NCBI GenBank assembly: GCA_951828385.1
Contig: OX639973.1
Location: 5,509,200-5,573,199 of the forward strand
Reading direction: 5' to 3'
Source of the DNA: an uncultured Poribacteria bacterium
Lineage (GTDB): Bacteria; Poribacteria; WGA-4E; WGA-3G
DNA: 64,000 bases
Below, one piece after another: positions 18,603 through 27,480 of this stretch. The notes below the pieces were generated by a model, which saw nothing but the letters and a program-made list of their open reading frames with translations, was not told the DNA's origin and searched no databases. The first letter of the stretch is position 1. Each line of letters opens with the position of its first letter. A program made the position numbers and the translations under genes.

Positions 18603-20579
18603 TTAAAATGCACGAACCACCTTTGCCACCAAACGCTGTCTGAATTCCAAAGCATTTGGATCACCAAGGATAATGAAGAAATCCGTGCCAGCATATCCAG
18701 AGCGGCGCAATGCGAAATAGATATTAACACCTTCTACTTGCCAGATTAACCGACTCCCAAGGCTTAAAGCAGGACTGAAGTCATACGTCAGCGTTAGGAT
18801 CTGTTGGTAGCGACGCTCGAAATGCCACTGGATTTGGGAAGTCAACCCAGCAGTGAAACCGTAAGCACGCAGATTCAGATTTCCGCTAATGCGATAAATC
18901 GGCTCACCTGCCTGTTCACCCCAGTCATAGTCGACACTGACGTTGTTGAATCGGTCCGTGGCACGAGCTCCCAAACTGATGCTGAACAACGAGTCTGAGA
19001 ATTCTTTAAATTGACCACCGTTCCAGAAAGCAGAAAGTGAGTAGTCATTGTGTGTCAATAGTTTTGAGTAGAACCTGATGTCGCGGCTGAAAACTTCACC
19101 TTCATAGGTGTTTGAAGCGTCAGTATGGACAAAGAGCATAAAACTGCGGACAATCCCGTCACGCCACTCGTTTTTGAACGTGGAGGTGAAGTTGATGCCG
19201 CGGTAGCCTGTGAACGGATGATAGCCAAGATTGTTCACAAAATCCGGATCTGTAAAAAAAGCTCTCGAAGTCGCTTGAATGAGACGGCCGTTGTACCTCA
19301 AACCAACGGTACCTCCTCTTCCATCTGACTCATCCGCCCAAGTTTGGGTGAGATCACTAAATACTGAGAATCTTCCGTGTCGCGCATTACCTGAGACAAA
19401 GCCTACATTGTTCGAAGAATTGCCCTGTTTGTGATGCGATAAGAATGCAGCACTGATTTTAGATGTCGCTGTAATGGATTGGGAGGCACTAAGAATAAAA
19501 TTCTGGTTGTTCCGATGGTACGTGCCTAAGGTACCGACTGAGGTGTTTTTTCCGAGTTTCCCGAAGAGTTTAAGCCCACCGTCCATATCCTCTATCCGCC
19601 GCGAGTAAAAAAGCTGACCAACGTTGTAGACATTGCCCCCTTCTGAAAAGAAAGGACGACGGTCAGGGACGTAGCGTTCACCGTACGAGAAATCAATACC
19701 TTCTACGGCTTGTTCAATATTTTCAAAATCGGGATTGGCAGTGCCAATGAGTCGCAACTGCGGCGTAACCTCATAACGTAGGTCCGCACCTGCGCGGGCA
19801 GTATATGAATATGTACGATCCGTTGTCTCCTGTTCGCTGAACCCACCGATGAGATACGGTAGAAACTTTAGTTCACGTTGCCGAGGCGGTGGCAGAACAT
19901 CAACCCAGTGTCCATCGTTCTCTTTAAATTCGTTAACGCCCAAGTTGGACCACCAAGAACGGGCACCCGTGCGCTGTTGGCCTCTATCAATGTTAATACC
20001 CATCCGAATCGGTTCTTTTGTATCAGGGTAATCGAGCATCTGCCACGGAATTTCCATCTCTACAACCCATCCGTCGTCTACAATCTGCGCAGCAGTTTTC
20101 CAGAGCCCGATCCATTCGCTTTTTTCGGCACGTCCGGTGGCGAGGTGCGCGAATTTCGTGCCGAGTGCGTTCGCCATAAAGAAGTTTCTATCGGAAAATT
20201 GGTGTGTGTGAAAAGGGTCAAGACTGAAAGAGACCCAGTCTTCACCTTGGAATCGGGTCTGATCTTTGGTTTGGCGTGCCACAATTTTGTCGGACATATC
20301 GTCATAGAGATAAACACCAAGGTAAATGGCTGTGTCTGTATAAATGAGACGACCAATAGATTGATCTTTGGCAAGTTTTTCAGTGCGCTCGTCGATGAAT
20401 CCGGTTGCTTGCGGCGCGTCTTGCCAGCAAGCATCGTCGAGAACGCCGTCAATGGTGGGTGGCTGATTTGTTTTTACAGCAGTTAAGTCCTTTTTTATTG
20501 TTAAGTTGATTGAAAAAGCCTTTAATTGAAAGCCTATAGTGAGCATCAGGATGATAATGATTAACCAAGTTGTTTTCAT
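18603..20579 (-). CDS. CBM9-like / DUF5916 outer-membrane beta-barrel protein, copy 2
   Basis: A 658-aa paralogue of 3726-5699 with long identical stretches (for example IEQAVEGIDFSYGERYVPDR and the barrel end). Same architecture: signal peptide, CBM9-like domain with PPTIDGVLDDACW, barrel ending VVRAF. Differences concentrate around residues 395-530 of the barrel, which may be surface loops. The upstream 250 bp are also related to those of copy 1, including the ECF promoter at 20803-20832. Surface glycan binding or uptake is an inference. Confidence 0.82.
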   Translation of the reverse strand: MKTTWLIIIILMLTIGFQLKAFSINLTIKKDLTAVKTNQPPTIDGVLDDACWQDAPQATGFIDERTEKLAKDQSIGRLIYTDTAIYLGVYLYDDMSDKIVARQTKDQTRFQGEDWVSFSLDPFHTHQFSDRNFFMANALGTKFAHLATGRAEKSEWIGLWKTAAQIVDDGWVVEMEIPWQMLDYPDTKEPIRMGINIDRGQQRTGARSWWSNLGVNEFKENDGHWVDVLPPPRQRELKFLPYLIGGFSEQETTDRTYSYTARAGADLRYEVTPQLRLIGTANPDFENIEQAVEGIDFSYGERYVPDRRPFFSEGGNVYNVGQLFYSRRIEDMDGGLKLFGKLGKNTSVGTLGTYHRNNQNFILSASQSITATSKISAAFLSHHKQGNSSNNVGFVSGNARHGRFSVFSDLTQTWADESDGRGGTVGLRYNGRLIQATSRAFFTDPDFVNNLGYHPFTGYRGINFTSTFKNEWRDGIVRSFMLFVHTDASNTYEGEVFSRDIRFYSKLLTHNDYSLSAFWNGGQFKEFSDSLFSISLGARATDRFNNVSVDYDWGEQAGEPIYRISGNLNLRAYGFTAGLTSQIQWHFERRYQQILTLTYDFSPALSLGSRLIWQVEGVNIYFALRRSGYAGTDFFIILGDPNALEFRQRLVAKVVRAF

Positions 20580-20925
20580 GTGTTTACCTCTTATTTTTTT
20601 TGTGGATTTATACCAAATTAATCTTAACTTGTAAGAGTAGGTTCTTGTAAATCGGTTTCCCTACTCAGCTTTAGCCAAGCATCTCTAAACAAAGATTGAA
20701 AGTACTGACCGTGAAGAAATACTCGTAAATCTATCAAGTGAATAGTGAGACAATACCTTGATTGGGTTAGCTCACAAAACACAACAAGAAGCGTGTGATT
20801 AGTACTACAAATGAGACACAAAAGAGTTTCACTTTTTTTACCGGTGAACGGAAGGTTGTACGGTGGGTCGTGGAAGTGGTTTTGGTAACTGTTCGAGTTG
20901 GTGAGATGTTATTAAATTTCTGTGT
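20580..20925. other. Leader and ECF promoter region of copy 2
   Basis: No gene. Bases 20580-20840 correspond to 5700-5945 upstream of copy 1, with a 30-bp addition near 20685-20720. The rest up to 20925 is the short space after the ABC exporter operon. Confidence 0.55.
20803..20832 (-). promoter_or_regulatory. Predicted ECF sigma promoter, site 2
   Basis: Minus strand: GTGAAAC (20832-20826), 17 bp, GTAGTA (20808-20803), preceded by CATTT. Same geometry as sites 1 and 3; about 225 bp before the copy 2 start. Confidence 0.65.
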
Positions 20926-22692
20926 CTAAGCGTACCATGAGGCCTGTGCCTCCCACATTTCGGCGTATAACCCGCCCATAGTGAGTAACTCTTCATGGGT
21001 GCCGTCTTCAACGAGTTGTCCTTCGTCTAAAACGAGGATTCTGTCACAGAGGCGGGCGACTCCAAGCCGATGTGAGATGACAAGGGTAGTACGCGATGCG
21101 TCTTTGGTGAGCAGTTCCCGGATCATTTCAACTTCGGCGACTGGGTCGATGGCGGCAGTGGGTTCATCAAACACGACGAATTGGCTCTGCCGGAAAAGTC
21201 CACGCGCAACGGCGAGGCGCAGCCATTCTCCGCCGGAGACATCACGTCCACCGAATTCGTGTCCCAACCAAGTATCGAGTTCTTGTGAAAAAGTGGAACC
21301 TGCTCTGTCGAGTGTGTGCCGCATACGGTTATCGTCTTGCATGCGATTCAGGTCAGCAAAGCCAACATTGTCTCTGACGGGCAGTAGGAACTTCGTGAAG
21401 TCTTGAAAGACTGCACTTGTTGTGGGTTTTTCAGGAGTTGTATCGCTCTGCGAAAACGTGAGTATTCCGCTATCTGGCGCGTACAGACCGAGTAATATAT
21501 TTGCAAGTGTTGTCTTTCCTGCGCCATTTTTCCCTACGAGTGCAACGGTTTCGCCGGGTGCAATTTTTGCGGTAATCTCTTTAAGAGTTTGCGTCGCTGC
21601 GCGCGGGTATTGGAACGAGAGATCGTTCATGGCAACTGTCATCTCTCTCGCTTCTGAGGTGGGCTGATGTTTCTCTGTTGTATTAGAAACGCTTTCCTCT
21701 TTTGTAGATTGCGTTGTGAACAACGTCGCCAGGTCACGCAAGATACCGCTCTGTTCGGCGAGATTTCCCATGGAGTATGCCATATATGAGAGAAATCCTT
21801 GTAAGCCAGCGGCGGCGGCAATTAAGCCGGTGAAGATACCGGCAATTTTTTCAGGGTCTCCGTTATGTGCGGTTCGGGCTGCGATGAAAACAATCACGCA
21901 ATATCCGAGGATAGAACTGAGGTTGGCGAGTGCGTTCCAAGCGGTTTTCCTTTTGAGTGATCCTATTTCCACCGTAGCGAGCGTATGATATGCGTTTTCC
22001 CATTTTGAAAGCAGCCAGTGTTGCAGTGTAAAGAGACGCACCTCTGGACTGTTGACACGTTGGTAGAGTCGAGCTGCCCACGCTGTCTGTGTTCGGTTAG
22101 GACGTGCCGCCGCCCGGTCTCGTTCGAGTTCAAGCCTCGCAATGGGTTTCCTTGTGAAGAGAATGATGGCGGAACTGACGAGCAAAGCGATCATACACCA
22201 TATATTACGACTTATAATGAAAACTGCGCCCAACAGTCCGCACACACCAGCAATACTATGGACATTTGCCAAAACACTCTGAAACCAGCTGACAACGCGA
22301 TCACTGAAACCTTGTGTCGCCCGGCTAAGATTATCGTGAAAGTCAGCATCCAAAAAATGGAGGAGCGGTGTTTGTCCGGCTTGACGCAGAAGGTCTTGCT
22401 GGAAGTGTAGCACAGCTTTATTGGAGAACCACATCTGTGTTACACCGTTGAAAACATCGGTTAATATCTCCACGGTCATTAGTACGAGATAAACACCCAT
22501 CCAGAAAAGGAGTCCCTCAGCGTTTATTAACGCGTTTGTGAATCCGGCGATGATAATCGGTGAAAAACCGCGATGTCCTGCGTTTATCAAACGGAGCAGA
22601 AGGATGACAAAAAGGGGAAATGGTGCAATCCGTATAAATTGCCAGATTAAGCGAAGCACCGCGCGTCGCGGTAATGTGTTTGTGTTCTTCAT
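20926..22692 (-). CDS. ABC exporter, second half-transporter
   Basis: A 588-aa half-transporter: membrane domain (about 15-325) and a complete ATPase with Walker A GKNGAGKT, signature VSGGEWLRLAVARG, Walker B FVVFDEPTAAIDP and H-loop LVISHRLG. The start ATG at 22692-22690 overlaps the stop of the previous exporter gene as ATGA, a sign of translational coupling; a GTG at 22701 is also in frame. The E in SGGEW is shared with the partner. I infer a heterodimeric peptide, lipid or drug exporter; the substrate is not shown by sequence. Confidence 0.9.
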   Translation of the reverse strand: MKNTNTLPRRAVLRLIWQFIRIAPFPLFVILLLRLINAGHRGFSPIIIAGFTNALINAEGLLFWMGVYLVLMTVEILTDVFNGVTQMWFSNKAVLHFQQDLLRQAGQTPLLHFLDADFHDNLSRATQGFSDRVVSWFQSVLANVHSIAGVCGLLGAVFIISRNIWCMIALLVSSAIILFTRKPIARLELERDRAAARPNRTQTAWAARLYQRVNSPEVRLFTLQHWLLSKWENAYHTLATVEIGSLKRKTAWNALANLSSILGYCVIVFIAARTAHNGDPEKIAGIFTGLIAAAAGLQGFLSYMAYSMGNLAEQSGILRDLATLFTTQSTKEESVSNTTEKHQPTSEAREMTVAMNDLSFQYPRAATQTLKEITAKIAPGETVALVGKNGAGKTTLANILLGLYAPDSGILTFSQSDTTPEKPTTSAVFQDFTKFLLPVRDNVGFADLNRMQDDNRMRHTLDRAGSTFSQELDTWLGHEFGGRDVSGGEWLRLAVARGLFRQSQFVVFDEPTAAIDPVAEVEMIRELLTKDASRTTLVISHRLGVARLCDRILVLDEGQLVEDGTHEELLTMGGLYAEMWEAQASWYA

Positions 22693-24476
22693 TGGTACCA
22701 CTCACTTTGTGCTGCGAACATTTCGGCGTATTTTCCATTTTGTTGTAAGAGTTCAGTGGGATTTCCGATTTCCGCAATGTGTCCATTCTCCAAAACAACA
22801 ACGCGATCGGCAAGCCGTGTGGGTCCGAGTCGATGAGCGATGAGCAGTGCGGTTTTACCCGCTACCAATTCAACGAACTGTTGAAAAATTTCCAACTCAG
22901 CGAGCGGATCCAGGGCTGCCGTGGGTTCGTCAAAAATGACAAAATCGCCTCCTTCTTTAATCAGACTGCGGGCGATAGCGACGCGTTGCCATTCGCCACC
23001 GGAGAAATCTACACCCCCGAATTCAGGACCTAAAAACGTGTTTAGTGGGAACCTTTCTATTGGCAATCCGACTTGGGTTAAAACCGCCTCAACGTATGTA
23101 TCGGCGGCAAGTAGGGGCGGGGTCACCTCGTCCCTACTATCCAAAACCAAATTTTCTTGTAGGGTGGTCGGATAGCGTGCCGGATGCTGAAACACCACGG
23201 TGCAAGCACGCCGGAGGTCTTCGGATGAGATTGCGGCGGTATCTATACCGTCTATTGTGACGTGTCCTGCTGTTGGAGAACGCAAGCCTGCTAAGATGTG
23301 TGCCAAAGTCGTTTTCCCTGCGCCGTTTTCACCGACTATCGCGAGAATTTCACCCGGATGAATATCAATGTTAATATCGGAGAGCGCGTCTGTGTCTGCA
23401 CCCGGATAACGATACGCGACATCATGCAAACGGATACCCTCACGTATCGGATGTGGATAAGGGGTCCGTGTTTCGGGAGCGTCTTCGTCCTGTTTTTTGC
23501 CTAACAGATGGCGAAGGTCTTCTCCGTAACCAGCGTGTTGGACAAAGCCGATGACGAGATACTGCATGGAGTTCATACCTGCAGTGATATTCCGGAGTGC
23601 CTCTAACACCAAAGCAGCGAGTCCGGCTTCGACCTTTCCCTGTGAAAGCGATGTAACGAGTAATGCTCCGGCGATGATGGCTACGAAAATAAACACCTGG
23701 AAAATACCTTGGGAGGCATTTTGAAAATCGATATGCAAGCGTTCCCGAAGATATTGGGCGAGGATCGTCCGCCAGCGTTGGAGAAGGGTTTCGCCGATGG
23801 CCCATAAACGGATTTCGGGGGCACTGCGTCGTTCTGTTAGAAGTTGGGCGTAGTAATCCGCGAGTCGTTTGTTGCGTGTATTTTCCACTTCAAAGTGGCG
23901 CACTCTCGCCCCCATCCGAATTTCAAAAACTCGCAGCAATATTGCGCCGCTAATGATGATGGCGGGGATCCAAATTGAAATCAGTCCTAAAACAACGGTA
24001 CTGGTGAGTAGGACTGGGATAAACTCAATAAGGCTCAGACCATTTTGCATCAATTGGACAACGCTCGAATCCCCGCCAGCAAGGACGCGATTGATGAGGT
24101 CGTGCGATTCTTCGTCGTCAAACGCTTCCAATGGCAGTTTGCCTGTCTTTTGCAGGGCAGCACGCTGCAACGTGAAACCGGCTCTAATGCGGAGTTGTTC
24201 GCGCAAAAGTGGTAGGAGTGTTGAGATCGCTTGTTCCACGAAAAAGAGGAAACAGAGCGCGGCCAGCCATGGAACAGCACTGTTTATAAGGTCTGCATCA
24301 ACGAGGGTGTTAACGGTTTCTCGTAGCACGAGGAGCTGGGCTGCGCCGGCACCTGCGTTGATGAGAACAAGGATTATCCACACTGTAGCGATAAAAGGCG
24401 ATGCTTTCAACACTCGTGCGAACAGCCAGAGTAGGTCCCGAAATGAAGGACGGGTTAATTTTACTTTATCCCACAT
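22689..24476 (-). CDS. ABC exporter, first half-transporter (contains a palindromic repeat)
   Basis: About 595 aa: membrane domain, then ATPase with Walker A GENGAGKT, signature FSGGEWQRVAIAR, Walker B FVIFDEPTAALDP and H-loop LLIAHRLG. The start at 24476 (MWDKVKL) is preferred over the longer ORF because it has AGGTGA upstream and avoids a 50-bp overlap with the permease before it. Codons at 23111-23137 consist of the same palindromic repeat seen between atpB and atpE and encode the insert DEVTPPLL between Q-loop and signature motif. All catalytic motifs are intact. Partner of 20926-22692. Confidence 0.88.
   Translation of the reverse strand: MWDKVKLTRPSFRDLLWLFARVLKASPFIATVWIILVLINAGAGAAQLLVLRETVNTLVDADLINSAVPWLAALCFLFFVEQAISTLLPLLREQLRIRAGFTLQRAALQKTGKLPLEAFDDEESHDLINRVLAGGDSSVVQLMQNGLSLIEFIPVLLTSTVVLGLISIWIPAIIISGAILLRVFEIRMGARVRHFEVENTRNKRLADYYAQLLTERRSAPEIRLWAIGETLLQRWRTILAQYLRERLHIDFQNASQGIFQVFIFVAIIAGALLVTSLSQGKVEAGLAALVLEALRNITAGMNSMQYLVIGFVQHAGYGEDLRHLLGKKQDEDAPETRTPYPHPIREGIRLHDVAYRYPGADTDALSDINIDIHPGEILAIVGENGAGKTTLAHILAGLRSPTAGHVTIDGIDTAAISSEDLRRACTVVFQHPARYPTTLQENLVLDSRDEVTPPLLAADTYVEAVLTQVGLPIERFPLNTFLGPEFGGVDFSGGEWQRVAIARSLIKEGGDFVIFDEPTAALDPLAELEIFQQFVELVAGKTALLIAHRLGPTRLADRVVVLENGHIAEIGNPTELLQQNGKYAEMFAAQSEWYQ
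23111..23137. repeat. Palindromic repeat inside an ABC exporter gene
   Basis: 27 bp, arms GTAGGGGCGGGGT / ACCTCGTCCCTAC around a central C (two mismatches), translated in frame as nine codons. Same family as 318-344. Confidence 0.75.
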
Positions 24477-24492
24477 GGTTTTTTGTTCACCT

Positions 24493-25899
24493 TTACACCT
24501 CAATGCGCACAAATACAAGATATGCCGCAAACGAAAGAACAACGAAAAACAAAACCAACAAAAGCAAATTTATCGCCGCAGCGTTAAAATCGCGACTGAG
24601 GCTGAGCGTATCTTCAAAGGTCGGAATTGATTCTGAACTGATAGGCTTCTTTGACATTCCTTCACGAACTCCAATGATATGGAGACTGTCGGAATCTGCT
24701 CTATCCATATCCGTGACGAATTCTCGGTATTCGCGTGCATAACGATGCACATTCTCTAAAAATTGTTGATGCCGTTCAAACCCTGTTCCGACAAAAACCT
24801 CAAGAAGATGCTGGATAAGTGTAACAGGTGAGATACGGGTAACGGAACGTGCCAGTTGAATTTGGGCAATCTGTTGTGTTAAATGTTCGTGGGTTAAACG
24901 TTCCTCTTGTTCAGTGCCTTTGGTGACATACTCACTATCCAACTGTATCTTTTTATCTGGAAGCCCACGTGTCTCTTGCAAAAGCGCAACGTATTCATCC
25001 CTGAGTTCTTTTTGGTTCTGTATTCGGCGTTTGTAGAATTCATCATAAGTCATCGGGTTTGAGAAACCGCTTGCAATGGAAGCGAGGGTGCTCGGTATAA
25101 AAACGACGAAAGTACACCATGTCAATAGGAGTATCACAAGACTCGCCCCACTATTTTGCACAAATGACGAAACCAACAAACCTAACGCAAGAAACAGACA
25201 GAGATACAAAATCGCAAGAAAGAAAATTATCAATAAACGGATCCATGTATCGGTGCCAAAGTGAACGTTGCTGGACGTAGAAATTACCAATAGATTCATC
25301 AATATCGCAAGTGCGAACGGAACGCTAATACTTACTAATGCCCCTAAAAATTTGCCAATCAATACAGTGTGTCGTGGCACTGAATTCGACAACATCAATC
25401 GAAGCGTACCGCGTTCGCGTTCGCCGGAAATAGAATCAAAGGTGAACAGGACCGCTATCAGGCTCAAAATATATCCGATCACAAATCCCCAGTCCACTTT
25501 GATGGTGGCTGGACGAATATTTGATGAATTAGGAAACGCGCCGGGATAATGCAGCGACCAGAAACGGCTTAAATTATTAGTGATCTGAATGGTAGGCCTG
25601 CCGTAGACAAAATCTGACAAAAAGATGTCCCCCCCTTCTGCACAAAAATAGAGTGGAGATGGCTTTTTGTAAAGATTTCCAGGTCCTTCTTGCGCAATGC
25701 TAAATAAATCCGTCCGAGATCTTAAGGTACTCAGAGATTCTGTGGTAGCATCGTGATATTTCTGCATACGCACAGGGTGTTCCTGAATATGGATAACGGC
25801 ATTGATCAGCATCAAGACGAAAAGCAACGCTGTCGCGAGTGCAAATCGCAAGCTATTGAGGTTGTCGTACAGTTCGCGTTTTATAATATGCCAAATCAT
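24493..25899 (-). CDS. ABC-2-type permease, type A
   Basis: About 468 aa, starting MIWHIIKRELYDNLNSLRFAL, parallel to 10175-11626. Coupling segment LFTFDSISGERERGTLRLMLSNS; last helix ends VFVRIEV. I chose the ATG at 25899 by homology; an upstream GTG at 25917 lies inside the end of the previous gene. Downstream, the exporter gene starts 16 bp after this stop. No ABC ATPase of the matching stand-alone type is in the operon. Confidence 0.8.
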   Translation of the reverse strand: MIWHIIKRELYDNLNSLRFALATALLFVLMLINAVIHIQEHPVRMQKYHDATTESLSTLRSRTDLFSIAQEGPGNLYKKPSPLYFCAEGGDIFLSDFVYGRPTIQITNNLSRFWSLHYPGAFPNSSNIRPATIKVDWGFVIGYILSLIAVLFTFDSISGERERGTLRLMLSNSVPRHTVLIGKFLGALVSISVPFALAILMNLLVISTSSNVHFGTDTWIRLLIIFFLAILYLCLFLALGLLVSSFVQNSGASLVILLLTWCTFVVFIPSTLASIASGFSNPMTYDEFYKRRIQNQKELRDEYVALLQETRGLPDKKIQLDSEYVTKGTEQEERLTHEHLTQQIAQIQLARSVTRISPVTLIQHLLEVFVGTGFERHQQFLENVHRYAREYREFVTDMDRADSDSLHIIGVREGMSKKPISSESIPTFEDTLSLSRDFNAAAINLLLLVLFFVVLSFAAYLVFVRIEV

Positions 25900-25906
25900 A
25901 ACTAAC

Positions 25907-27442
25907 CTACACTTCACTCCTTTGGAAAACCAAATATATTACGAAAAAGAGAATAACGTTCATCATTAGCAACAGGAGTAAATCGGGTAGTGCTCGCATC
26001 GCATTTATATGTACACCACTTCTCTGAAAAGAAAACTGAGGAAAACTGCCCCAATCCACCGCCCCTTTGTCAGCAGAAAACCATCGGCGATCTCCGAACG
26101 CGTTTGTATCGTAGAGATAGTCAATTACAGTCCTCCGGTACTTTCGCGTCGCCTCATAAAAATCTCTGAGTCCGAATAGGTCTGTACCTGCCCATGCTTG
26201 CGTCGCAGCATCATACATCCCGACTGGCGAAAACCTCAAAAAGATGCGATCAACCATCGCTGGCTGAACGAAAACAGATTCAAGTGCCTGTTTTCGCACG
26301 AGCCATGATCGTTCTGCAGCGTCAATCTTCCTCGGTATCATAAAACGGTAATAGTTTTGAACATGCGGCACCTGAGGTTCAAATTCATCAGCAAGTTTCT
26401 CTATGTTTGAACCAGCAACATAGGTGTATAGAAGTGTTGACTGTACTTTATGCCATACCTCATAGTTGAAGCCCGAACCACCTATCATACCAAAATGCGG
26501 ATCTTCCCCTACAATGCCAAAATGTGGATCTTCCCCTGGAATTGAATCATTAGCAAGGAAACCCTTACGTTCTCGGTCAAATTCCTCCCATATCTGTTCA
26601 ATATGATTAAAAGCGGATGCCAGTCGGTCCTGAGAAGGCTGCGCTGGGTTAATCGCAACAAGAATCACATTCGGATATACCAATACCCAAAACCCCCAGA
26701 CAAACATCGCAAGCATTAGGGCAGTGCCGGTTCTGCGGGTTACTGCTGAAATCAACATGCCGATGAAGTAGAATACCGACAGATACGCAATTGAACTCAA
26801 GACAATTCCACCGATACGAAGAAAATCATCAACCTTTAGTGACACTATGGTGGATGTTGTTAGCAAAATCACAACTAAGAGAAGACTCATCAAAAATGGC
26901 ACCAGCAAACATATCATTGCGCTAATGTATTTCGCCAATAAGATTTTACCACGACTCACCGGATGCGTTAGGACAAGACGCAATGTGCCGCGCTCACGTT
27001 CCCCAGCAAGTGCATCGTAGGCGAAAATAAGTGCCATTAGGCTCAGAACGACCTCAAAAATAAAGACAATATCAATCGAAGAGAAGAGATTCAGAAATGG
27101 ATTTGTTGATCCATGCTTCTGACCATCCCACAGTGTGGGCACATAACTGTAAAATACAAATACTTCGTTATTCAGCCGTTTATCCAATCCAACATTGAAG
27201 ATACTCAACAGATTTGGTGGACGGACAACATCCCAACTTACACCCGAATAGGTTTTTCTTTCCAGCACTTGATCGTGATTCGATTTAACAGCAGCATTGT
27301 AACTTGCTAACCGGCGATCATAATCCTTAATCAGCACAATGGTATTTGCAACAACAAGCAGCAGCATAATGAAAACCGCTGCTGCAAATCGGAACGTCAT
27401 TAGATTGTCAAGGAGTTCTCGGCGAATGAGAGTTGTTAACAT
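25907..27442 (-). CDS. ABC-2-type permease, type B, with a 9-residue tandem duplication
   Basis: 511 aa, MLTTLIRRELLDNLMTFRFAA; loop with RPPNLLSIFNVGLDKRL; FAYDALAGERERGTLRLVLTHPVSRG; terminal helix ending VFQRSEV. The soluble domain holds a perfect in-frame 9-aa duplication (GEDPHFGIV, GEDPHFGMI) from a 27-bp tandem repeat at about 26490-26543. The start ATG at 27442 has AGAGGA seven bases upstream. It forms a pair with the type A permease 7 bp downstream. Confidence 0.8.
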   Translation of the reverse strand: MLTTLIRRELLDNLMTFRFAAAVFIMLLLVVANTIVLIKDYDRRLASYNAAVKSNHDQVLERKTYSGVSWDVVRPPNLLSIFNVGLDKRLNNEVFVFYSYVPTLWDGQKHGSTNPFLNLFSSIDIVFIFEVVLSLMALIFAYDALAGERERGTLRLVLTHPVSRGKILLAKYISAMICLLVPFLMSLLLVVILLTTSTIVSLKVDDFLRIGGIVLSSIAYLSVFYFIGMLISAVTRRTGTALMLAMFVWGFWVLVYPNVILVAINPAQPSQDRLASAFNHIEQIWEEFDRERKGFLANDSIPGEDPHFGIVGEDPHFGMIGGSGFNYEVWHKVQSTLLYTYVAGSNIEKLADEFEPQVPHVQNYYRFMIPRKIDAAERSWLVRKQALESVFVQPAMVDRIFLRFSPVGMYDAATQAWAGTDLFGLRDFYEATRKYRRTVIDYLYDTNAFGDRRWFSADKGAVDWGSFPQFSFQRSGVHINAMRALPDLLLLLMMNVILFFVIYLVFQRSEV

Positions 27443-27480
27443 CAAGTATTCCTCTAAAGTTTCAACAACTGGACAATAGG

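Noticed and set aside
19878-20486. 202-codon plus-strand ORF
   Set aside because: Lies fully antisense to the CBM9/DUF5916 gene, has no family pattern or ribosome site, and is explained by codon bias of the opposite strand.
23869-24630. 253-codon plus-strand ORF
   Set aside because: Antisense to the ABC exporter membrane domain and permease end; Arg/Ser-rich low-complexity translation without domain.
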